NCBI RefSeq assembly: GCF_029846715.1 | Contig: NZ_JARVWW010000005.1 | Coordinates: 1-64,000 of the forward strand | Source: Bradyrhizobium nivariense | GTDB lineage: Bacteria; Pseudomonadota; Alphaproteobacteria; Rhizobiales; Xanthobacteraceae | Direction: 5' to 3' | DNA: 64,000 bases | Part shown: positions 38,001-44,700 of the stretch, in pieces | Numbering within the stretch: the stretch's first letter is position 1 | How the letters are laid out: each line of letters starts with the position of its first letter | Translations under genes and position numbers: made by a program | Notes under the pieces: generated by a model | What the model was told of the DNA's origin: nothing | What the model saw: only the letters and a program-made list of their open reading frames with translations | Databases searched by the model: none

Positions 38001-39500
38001 GTGGCAGCGACAGACCTCCAGCCGATCCAGGATCAGGATCAGCGGGACCCGCCGGCGGCGCGGCCGCGTGGGACGCGCGGGCTTGGGCTGTCAGGCAAGC
38101 TGCTGCTGCTCACCGTTCCCCTGGTGATGATCGCGGCCGTCCTGCTCTACGTGCCTGCCATCGCCAACTTCTGGGTCAACCGGCTCAACGACCGCGTGGC
38201 GGCGGCCAACACGGCGGCGCTGGTGCTCGATGCTGCGCCGCTCGGCATGGTCCCCGATTCGCTGTCGCGCCAGATCCTGAAAAGCATCAATGCCCGTGCC
38301 GTCGCCATCAAGATGGGCCAGCAGCGCCGTCTGCTCGCCAGCGACAATCTGCCGGCCGCGATCGAGCACGACATCGACCTGCGCGACATGACGGCGTGGG
38401 AGGCGATCACCGGCTCGTTCCGGATGATGCTGGAGACCGGCAATCAGGCCATCCGGATCGTCGGGCCGGGCGTCGGCAACGCCCAGTTCATCGAGATCGT
38501 CACCGACGAGCTGCCGCTGCGGCAGTCGATGTACCGCTTCTCCCGCAACGTCGTGGTGGTCGCGCTGATCATCGCGGTGCTGACCGCGGGCCTCGTCTAT
38601 CTCGCGCTCCATTATCTCTTCGTGCGCCCGATGCGGCGGCTGACCGCGAGCCTGGTCGGCTTCCACGAAAACCCCGAGAGCTCGGCGGGGATCATCGTGC
38701 CGAGCCAGCGCAGCGACGAAATTGGCGTCGCCGAGCGCGAATTGTCGGACATGCAGCGCGACCTGATGTCGATGCTGCATCAGAAGAGCCGGCTTGCCGC
38801 CCTCGGCCTCGCCGTCTCCAAGATCAATCACGATCTGCGCAATCTGCTGGCCTCGGCCCAGCTCCTGTCGGACCAGCTCGCCAGCGTGCCGGATCCGCGG
38901 GTGCAGCGCTTTGCGCCGAAGCTCGTGCGCTCGCTCGAGCGCGCCATCGCCTTCTGCCAGTCGACATTGTCCTACGGTCGCGCCCAGGAAGCTGCGCCCG
39001 ACCGCCGCATGATCCTGATCGAGCCGGTGGTGCTGGAGGTGCGCGAGACCGCGGGCCTTGCCTCCGATGCCGCGATCGTCTGGGTCGCCGCGATCGAGCG
39101 CGGGCTCGCGGTCGACGCCGATCCCGACCAGCTGTTCCGCGTGCTGCTCAACCTCGTCCGCAACGCCGCCCAGGCGCTGGAGAGCCATGCGTCGGCCGAG
39201 GGCGGCGCGCAGCAGATCCGGATCACGGGAAAACGCGAGGGCGCAGTCGCCATCCTGGAGGTTTCCGACACCGGCCCCGGCGTGCCCCAGAAGACCCGCG
39301 ACCATCTGTTCGAGGCGTTCCAGACCTCCGGCCGTCCCGGCGGCAGCGGCCTCGGCCTTGCCATTGCCGCCGAGCTGGTCCGCGCCCATGGCGGCGACAT
39401 CCATCTGGTCGAAGGCACCATCGGCGCCACCTTCCGGATCGTCATCCCCGACCGCCCCGTGGAACTGCTCTCCATCCGCAACGAGCGGGTGCGGGCGTAG
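38001..39500 (+). CDS. Membrane sensor histidine kinase
   Basis: 499 residues. TM1 (KLLLLTVPLVMIAAVLLYVP, about 33-53) and TM2 (VVVVALIIAVLTAGLVYLAL, about 184-203) enclose a periplasmic sensor region of about 130 residues. A HAMP-like linker follows. The phospho-acceptor is His277 in KINHDLRNLL, and the ATPase domain has an N box (NLVRNAAQAL), G1 (SDTGPGV) and a G2-type GGSGLGLAIA. No response regulator is adjacent, so it is an orphan kinase. It starts with GTG; a ribosome-like AGCGAGGG lies upstream. Signal unknown. Confidence 0.92.
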   Translation: MAATDLQPIQDQDQRDPPAARPRGTRGLGLSGKLLLLTVPLVMIAAVLLYVPAIANFWVNRLNDRVAAANTAALVLDAAPLGMVPDSLSRQILKSINARAVAIKMGQQRRLLASDNLPAAIEHDIDLRDMTAWEAITGSFRMMLETGNQAIRIVGPGVGNAQFIEIVTDELPLRQSMYRFSRNVVVVALIIAVLTAGLVYLALHYLFVRPMRRLTASLVGFHENPESSAGIIVPSQRSDEIGVAERELSDMQRDLMSMLHQKSRLAALGLAVSKINHDLRNLLASAQLLSDQLASVPDPRVQRFAPKLVRSLERAIAFCQSTLSYGRAQEAAPDRRMILIEPVVLEVRETAGLASDAAIVWVAAIERGLAVDADPDQLFRVLLNLVRNAAQALESHASAEGGAQQIRITGKREGAVAILEVSDTGPGVPQKTRDHLFEAFQTSGRPGGSGLGLAIAAELVRAHGGDIHLVEGTIGATFRIVIPDRPVELLSIRNERVRA

Positions 39501-39667
39501 GTCGGCCAGCGGCCGAGCGCGAAAACCGTCATTTCCCTGCAAAATCTCTCCCATCCGGACCTTGCCAATCGGGGCAAGAGCGGTTAGTCAGAGCGCTCTT
39601 TCGCACCCCTCCGGCGTCGCCGGGGGCTGCCTGCGGGCCACGCCCGCAATCGCTGTTTGCGAAAAAC

Positions 39668-39744
39668 GCGCCCGTAGCTCAGCTGGATAGAGCATCAGAC
39701 TACGAATCTGAGGGTCGGACGTTCGAATCGTTCCGGGCGCGCCA
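39668..39744 (+). tRNA. tRNA-Arg (anticodon ACG)
   Basis: 77 nt with encoded CCA. The acceptor stem pairs GCGCCCG with CGGGCGC, the D arm is GCTCAGCTGGATAGAGC, the anticodon loop is CTACGAA, and the T arm has GTTCGAATC. Its last 17 bp are repeated at 44161-44177, marking it as the integration target of the downstream island. Confidence 0.97.
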
Positions 39745-39806
39745 GTCACGCAAATTCTCCTTGAAGATCAATAAGTAACGCAGATACAAGCGCTTAGCTG
39801 CCGCGT

Positions 39807-39824
39807 GGTGGTCACAAGCGGTGG
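39807..39824 (+). repeat. Subterminal island repeat, left copy
   Basis: GGTGGTCACAAGCGGTGG, 62 bp inside the left att repeat and just ahead of the integrase remnant. It matches the right copy at 44075-44092 at 16 of 18 positions. A recombinase arm-binding role is a guess. Confidence 0.55.
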
Positions 39825-39844
39825 TCTAAATCGTGCGTATCTTG

Positions 39845-40003
39845 ATGGGCGTTATCAAAGACAGACACGGGACGTGGTGCGCCCGGAAGACAGTGCCTAA
39901 CAAGCCTTCGGGGCTGCAGGCGGTGGTCGCGCAAGTACTGGAGAACGGCAAGGGCACTCAGAAGCACCTGAAGCGCTCATTAGATAAACGCGTCCTTCGG
40001 TAA
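39845..40003 (+). pseudogene. Tyrosine-type integrase, N-terminal fragment
   Basis: 52 codons reading MGVIKDRHGTWCARKTVP...VLENGKGTQKHLKRSLDK and then a stop. This matches what I know of the N-terminal SAM-like part of phage/island integrases in bradyrhizobia (IKDRHGTY..KKVP..LQ..VARVL.NGK..Q..LKRSLGTK). The catalytic domain is absent; sequence after the stop is a different phage-type fragment. Its position, about 100 bp from the tRNA end and reading away from it, is what an integrase of a tRNA-inserted element would show. Confidence 0.7.
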
Positions 40004-40010
40004 TCGGGGA

Positions 40011-40394
40011 TTGCTGGGTCAATGGTCCGCCGACCTAAAGAAGGGCTTCTCCAAGAAGTACCACACTGAGGGCTGGGGGATTGATCCGAAGAAGTACCCT
40101 GTGGCCCGCGTGCGCGAAGCGACGGTAGCTAGGCATCCGCTGCTCGCCTCGTGGGGCCAGACGGCTCCCGGGATTCCCAGTAGCTACGGTGAGCTGATGT
40201 ACCGAGAGAGCCAAGTGATCATCTCAACCATGGTGCGCCTTGCAACTGAGCACTCCATCCCATCGGCACCCGTACACGACAGCATCCTCGTCCCAAGGTC
40301 GAAGGTCGCTGTTGCTCGGCGCTTGCTTGAAGAACAGTTCAAGGACCTTATTGGCGTAACCCCGCTACTCAAGGTCTATCCAGCGGTGGGTTAG
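40011..40394 (+). pseudogene. Phage-type replication protein/polymerase, C-terminal fragment
   Basis: 127 codons from a TTG. The segment PSAPVHDSILVPRSKVAVA followed by GVTPLLKVYP resembles the C-terminal end of phage or plasmid replication proteins with an HD-S/E motif similar to motif C of family A polymerases. LMYRESQVIISTMVRLA precedes it. The N-terminal and central domains are missing, and it directly follows the integrase fragment, so it is probably a deletion fusion remnant. Assignment is by motif likeness only. Confidence 0.5.
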
Positions 40395-41023
40395 GCAGAC
40401 CTAGGGCTCTTGGGAGGTCTTAGGCTGTGTGGGTGGTGGTGGCAGTTACCACCTACTCCAATCTAGGGCACCTGAGGGCACCTAGCACCTAGGAGGCACC
40501 TGAGGTTACCCAACCCCACCCCTCCATAACGTGGAACGTTTTCCGTGGAGCGGAGCGGGTCCACGGGCGCCACTTGCGTGTAAGAGAGACGGACTTTCCC
40601 GCTCCTCGGACCATCCTCCACCATATGCCTCTCAGGATTCCTAGGAGACGCGCTGATTCATTCGGGTGCGCCCGAGCTACCCCCCCGTGTAGCTACCCCA
40701 CGTATGGCCCCTCCTGCGGATTCCTGGCGTCACCCAGCGCCATGTAAACGGTTTCTGGCGGGGAACGACGTGGGCCTTGGTGTTCTTGGGACACCTCACC
40801 GGGCGATGTCGACCGCTCCGAGGGATGCTTGTTACGACAGCTGACACTTAACGACATGGATCAGTGGCTGCCGTCCAACGGCGCGCACGTAGTCGCGCTT
40901 TGCCATGCATTTCGCATAGCGCAGCTGATCTCGCTGCGCCGACTGGATCGTGCGAAACTTGTAACCTTCGTGCGGCCCGAACCAAACAGAACCGCGCCCG
41001 AAGGGCCGGTCATGGATTTTCGA
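40395..41023. other. Non-coding part of the island, with a short GCACCT repeat cluster
   Basis: 629 bp with no convincing gene. At 40465-40510 a cluster of four GCACCT units is embedded in GGGCACCTGA, GGGCACCTAG, CACCTAGGAGG and CACCTGAGG, which could be protein-binding iterons or a hairpin. The rest is C/T-rich and phage-like in look. Confidence 0.5.
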
Positions 41024-41173
41024 TCACGAAAACAGAAAGGTCCCAATCAGCAGGCCTGCAGCGAAAGCAAACAGCCCCGAAGTGCAGACTGAAACGATAC
41101 GGACGAGGATGCGAACTTGCTCCTCATACTCTTCCTGTGCGGTTTGTGCGGTCTTGCGGAACTGAGCCGTCAT
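41024..41173 (-). CDS. Possible 49-residue membrane protein
   Basis: MTAQFRKTAQTAQEEYEEQ leads into a hydrophobic C-terminal segment (VRIVSVCTSGLFAFAAGLLI then GTFLFS). An AGGGCAG sequence lies upstream of the ATG. A Gln/Glu-rich helix plus one transmembrane span is the whole protein. It is unknown and could be chance, but the amphipathic helix and TM pairing looks selected. Confidence 0.35.
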   Translation of the reverse strand: MTAQFRKTAQTAQEEYEEQVRILVRIVSVCTSGLFAFAAGLLIGTFLFS

Positions 41174-41406
41174 TACAACTGCCCTGCCATCGCCCAGATT
41201 TGGCGAATGTACGCTCGAAATCATGGCCAAGGCGTGGCCGGATGACGATGACAGTCCCTCAGAAACCCCGGGCGCTCTCAAGCGCTGCTTCAGCCGAGCA
41301 GCCAAATGATCCTAAACCCGGAGAACTTGAAGTTCACCTCAGAAATCTCGGGAAATAGGGGTCCCGTGCGAAAAGGGGACCCGTTTCAAATCTGGGCCTC
41401 CGACGC

Positions 41407-41529
41407 TCACGTGGCGAAACGCGCCATCAGCACCGCGCCGCCGAGCAGCACTGAGCCTGCTATTGCGCACTCCAGCGCCACTGAGATGGTCCCGGCCACC
41501 ATCATCGTGAGTGCTATCGCTACGGCCAT
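41407..41529 (-). CDS. Possible 40-residue hydrophobic membrane protein
   Basis: The peptide begins MAVAIALTMMVAGTISVA and ends LLGGAVLMARFAT, with two short hydrophobic stretches split by a single Glu-Cys. AAGGA sits about 10 bases before the ATG, a good ribosome site. Small hydrophobic proteins of this size are common and mostly uncharacterised in bradyrhizobia. Confidence 0.4.
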   Translation of the reverse strand: MAVAIALTMMVAGTISVALECAIAGSVLLGGAVLMARFAT

Positions 41530-41655
41530 CTGTGGGCTTCCTTACTGGGCTGAAGGGTCGAGGGGTTATTGACAGTCATGCCGTGCCACGTGGCGGCGTG
41601 AGCCTAAGAGTGTCGCCAGCGCGATGGGGCGGTAGAAGCCTGCGCAGGGGCCACG

Positions 41656-41727
41656 TCAGCCTTCAAGAGCGCGATAGACGGAAGCACGACCGATCCTCAA
41701 CCCTACTGATACACAATCTCCGTCTCA
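41656..41727 (-). pseudogene. Serine recombinase (resolvase/invertase) C-terminal HTH remnant
   Basis: The reverse strand reads DGDCVSVGLRIGRASVYRAL then EG and a stop. The terminal IGRASVYRAL is the recognition helix that ends Tn3-family resolvases and DNA invertases. The frame is closed by a stop about 24 codons upstream, so only the last helix survives. It indicates a past transposon insertion in the island. Confidence 0.5.
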
Positions 41728-41872
41728 GTGTGCCGTCTCGGCAAACGGACAGTGCTCCTTCGAATGGCAGGGCTCTGGCGCCAGCCCCCTCGGCCCCCCG
41801 GCGGACCGAGCAGTCATGTTGCTTGTCTATTTGCGCGAGTGCTATCTGGGAACCGGCAATAGGGGGCAGGGA

Positions 41873-43066
41873 ATGGCACGCAAGGGAACGGCTACCTCGG
41901 AAAGCATCGCAGCCGCAAATGAGAAGGTTGAAAAGGAGGTCGCGCGGCGCAAGCGCACGGTGCGCAGCTTCCCGGCCGCTCCCTTCGAGGGACAGCATCG
42001 ATTTTGTGAAGAGCATGTTCGAGTTCGGAAGCGGTGAAGTCGTACGCAGGCTTTCGCTGTTCGACCACATCGGTAAGTCGCCAGACAGCGGCGCGAGCCG
42101 CATGTTGGTGACAAACGCAAACAAGTACGGGCTCATCAAAGGCAATTACGCCGGCGAAACGCTTGAATTGACGCAAGACGGTATACGTACTGTTGACCCG
42201 CAGATACCACCACGTGACCAGCTACGTGCAAAGATCAAGCTATCGATAGAGGACACGAGATTTTCGCGAAGCTCCATGAGCGATTTGTGGGCAGGGCTTT
42301 GCCAGCGAAAACGGCTTTGATCGATACCGCTATGGAGTTGGGTGCAAGCAAAGATGCCGCGCCGGAGGCCGTGGAAACATTCATTCTCAATGCGCGTTAT
42401 GTTGGCCTATTAGCGATGCTGTCCGGTGCTGAACGGCTCGTCTCGAAAGACGCGGCGGTGGATGCTATTCAGCAGCCTGCAGGACAGACGACGTTGGGAG
42501 CGCCTTCGTCATCCAGTCTACCGCCAACAACGCCGCCCCCGGCTGGTGCTGTCATCACCGCAGACCACGCCAAATTCGAAGCTACGTGCTTTTACATCAG
42601 TCCTATCGGCGCCGTTGATAGTGAGTATCGCCAGCACTCCGACCTATTCATGGGCACACTCATCGAGCCAGCCGTAGCATCGTTTGGGCTGTCACTGGTG
42701 CGCGCCGACCAGATAGACAAGCCGGGTATGATCACCAAGCAGATCATGGAATTTCTGGTCAAGGCCCGGCTCGTAATCGTCGATATGTCCTACCACAACC
42801 CCAACGTCTTCTATGAGCTGGCCATTCGCCATATGATGCGGTTGCCCATCGTACAGATTGTTCGGAAGGCGGACACGATACCATTCGACGTGAACCAGAT
42901 GAGGACCGTCATTATAGACACATCCGACATCTATTCGTTCGCGCCGCGCATTGGCACATATCAAACGGATATATCCTCTCACATAAGGCGAGCGCTCGAA
43001 GCTCCTGAAGCGGTTGAGACCCCAATATCCACTTTCTTTCCAACACTGCGTGCGGCGCTGGCGTAG
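41873..43066 (+). pseudogene. Frameshifted gene: winged-helix-like N-terminus plus TIR/nucleoside deoxyribosyltransferase-like effector
   Basis: Three consecutive reading segments make one protein of about 397 residues. Segment 1 (MARKGTATSESIAAANEKVE... to SFPAAPFE) runs from ATG 41873. One extra G in GAGGGAC near 41990 shifts to segment 2 (DSIDFVKSMFEFGSGEVVRR...KIKLSIED). Near 42250 a one-base loss restores the first frame (EIFAKLHERFVGRALPAKTA... to 43066). The N-terminal 230 residues look like paired helical/winged-helix modules. After a Pro/Ser linker, the C-terminal domain (CFYISPIG...RADQIDKPGMITKQI...ARLVIVDMSYHNPNVFYELA...PFDVNQMRTV) has the pattern of TIR-like/nucleoside 2-deoxyribosyltransferase-like effectors, with SPIG and the FYELA glutamate. 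From 42287 a shorter GTG-started protein could still be made. Confidence 0.7.
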
Positions 43067-43194
43067 AGACACACTCAACGCTGGCGCAACCGTTCGCATC
43101 CTGGAAGCAAAAGGGAACCCATGGGGGAAGACCCTCGTCGCCAGCTTCCGATCCTTCTCCCAGAGAGTGAAGTAGTCGCGGTGGTAGCAGCGAA

Positions 43195-44058
43195 ATGAAC
43201 CGGCACGACCGTCGAAAGGCCGAGGCAGTAGAGCGGACGTCGCGCCGCCTATTGAAATTGCGCTGCTCCGGCTGCGACCGTGTCGGGTTGCCGATGACAA
43301 AGGAGCATTTCTTCCCGCAGTGGCTCATTGAGTGTGCGAAAGTTCACCACGAAGGGATCACTTGGCTTGATGGGCAAACAGTAGACCCGGATAAGGCGAC
43401 TATACCGCTGTGCGCACACTGCAACGAAACCTTTGGAACTTCACTCGAGGGGCCGGTGGCCGAAGTATTTCGACAGCTGGAGCAGGGAGCGGCCCTCAGT
43501 GAAAATGAAGCTGAGTTGCTCGTGCGCTGGCTATGGAAATTCGAAGGATTGCAATGGGCCGCTGCGACCAACAAGCCAGAGGGCCTGTACACGCGTCGTT
43601 ACACTCTTCGCGAGCGAGCAGCCGAGGCCAACGCGTTCAATGAAGTTCGGGCAGACATGTTGCTCGCGGTAGCGCTCACTCACAGCAACGATCCAGACTT
43701 CAACGACTGGCCTATGGGTCTCGATACGCCGCCGAGCGAGAATGCGCTGACGATGAGCGGCGTCTTCGGTCGCGTCGCACTCATCTGCTCATTAGCCGAA
43801 TTTGCTGACGAAATACCTGACGTCTACGGGAAGTATCGCTTTGACGCACCAGTTGGTGGAAGGGATACCAAGCTGTTCTTGCCGCCAATGTCATTTCCGT
43901 TATCGAAAGGGGCAATCGACACCACCCGCGAGGTCGGGTTGCGGCTTGCGTTGCTGCATGACGAGTGGGGGCGCAGGGGATGGTTGCGGAGGGATAGAGC
44001 TGTGATTATTCCAGCGCGTCCACGCGTAGAACTACCCTCCATCCGAAAGGCTCACTGA
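43195..44058 (+). CDS. HNH-like zinc protein of the island
   Basis: 287 residues. The N-terminal 80 hold CSGC (24, 27), KEHFFPQWL with Glu37-His38, and PLCAHCNETF (Cys73, Cys76, Asn77). This C2..EH..C2-N layout is that of HNH nucleases with a structural zinc. The remaining 200 residues have no motif I know. It starts at ATG 43195, 128 bp after the effector gene and on the same strand. The frame is intact, unlike its neighbour. Nuclease activity is a prediction. Its base composition is lower in GC than the host genes. Confidence 0.65.
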   Translation: MNRHDRRKAEAVERTSRRLLKLRCSGCDRVGLPMTKEHFFPQWLIECAKVHHEGITWLDGQTVDPDKATIPLCAHCNETFGTSLEGPVAEVFRQLEQGAALSENEAELLVRWLWKFEGLQWAAATNKPEGLYTRRYTLRERAAEANAFNEVRADMLLAVALTHSNDPDFNDWPMGLDTPPSENALTMSGVFGRVALICSLAEFADEIPDVYGKYRFDAPVGGRDTKLFLPPMSFPLSKGAIDTTREVGLRLALLHDEWGRRGWLRRDRAVIIPARPRVELPSIRKAH

Positions 44059-44074
44059 GGCGGTACAGGTTGAA

Positions 44075-44092
44075 GGTGGTCACAAGTAGTGG
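44075..44092 (+). repeat. Subterminal island repeat, right copy
   Basis: GGTGGTCACAAGTAGTGG, 68 bp inside the right att repeat, in the same orientation as the left copy. Confidence 0.55.
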
Positions 44093-44160
44093 TACGATCG
44101 GCTTGGTAGCTAAGTCTATTTCTGCTGATTTTTCAATGCGGAAGCTGTTCGTCGGTCGCC

Positions 44161-44177
44161 TCGTTCCGGGCGCGCCA
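44161..44177 (+). repeat. Right attachment-site repeat (att) of the tRNA-Arg island
   Basis: TCGTTCCGGGCGCGCCA, an exact copy of the last 17 bp of tRNA-Arg(ACG) at 39728-39744. Similarity continues weakly upstream. Host sequence resumes after it. Confidence 0.85.
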
Positions 44178-44227
44178 TTTTCGCTTCGTTTGCGATGTTG
44201 CCAATCAGCCGCGGCCATTGCCTTGGC

Positions 44228-44548
44228 TTACGGGATCCTTGCCACGATTTCGGGCCGGTTTTTCTCGAACCACGCCACGGCCTCGGGTCCATCGACGACG
44301 CACGCGAAGGTTTCCCAGGTTGGGTCCTCCAGAGATTCGGGTTGCAGTCGCTTCGCCGCATACTCAACGAGGTCGTGCAAGCGTTCGTATCCGCGTCGGC
44401 GCTCGAGGGAATCTGCAATCGCGGTGCTGGCCCACCCTCGTTGGGCCAGATCGATAATGCTCGGAGCGTCAGCCTCGCTGAACCAGGGTGTGGCATCGAA
44501 CTCGATGCAGCGGACATTATCGGCGGTATGGCACGTCGCGTGGATCAT
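44228..44548 (-). CDS. Conserved-looking hypothetical protein, 106 residues
   Basis: The ATG at 44548 has a near-perfect GGAGGA ribosome site at the right distance. The protein (MIHATCHTADNVRCIEFDAT ... AWFEKNRPEIVARIP) is acidic, soluble and without a recognised domain. It sits just outside the right island boundary, so it was probably the original gene downstream of tRNA-Arg. Function unknown. Confidence 0.7.
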   Translation of the reverse strand: MIHATCHTADNVRCIEFDATPWFSEADAPSIIDLAQRGWASTAIADSLERRRGYERLHDLVEYAAKRLQPESLEDPTWETFACVVDGPEAVAWFEKNRPEIVARIP

Positions 44549-44570
44549 TGGATTCCTCCGTTCGCCGGCT

Positions 44571-44674
44571 AAAGCATGATCCGGAAAAGTGCGAAGCGGT
44601 TTTCCGAAAAGATCATGCTCAAACAACAACCTAAAAGCGCGATGATGATTCATCCTCATCTCATCGCGCTTTAA
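44571..44674. repeat. Two-hairpin repeat, family E copy 3
   Basis: Same two hairpins as the copy at 29.8 kb (GCATGATCCGGAAAAGTGCG ... ; AAAGCGCGATGATGATTC ...), differing by one added A. It lies between the hypothetical gene and gdhB and is the last copy of any of these families in the window. Confidence 0.9.
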
Positions 44675-44700
44675 GTTTCACATCGCTGCCTCCCACGCCC

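Larger units (their letters stand above)
39728..44177. mobile_element. Decayed tRNA-Arg genomic island (about 4.4 kb)
   Basis: It is bounded by exact 17-bp direct repeats of the tRNA-Arg 3' end (TCGTTCCGGGCGCGCCA at 39728 and 44161). Just inside the tRNA end is the N-terminus of a tyrosine integrase. Inside both ends, 62 and 68 bp from the att copies, is a near-identical GGTGGTCACAAG..GTGG sequence. The base composition is visibly more AT-rich, and contents include phage and recombinase fragments, a frameshifted effector gene and an HNH-like gene. Boundaries follow from the att repeats; mobility is probably lost because the integrase is truncated. Confidence 0.88.

Noticed and set aside
40829..41092. 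87-codon + strand ORF in the island
   Set aside because: Composition looks non-coding, with no ribosome site or motif, and the overlapping reverse-strand small ORF is the better candidate.
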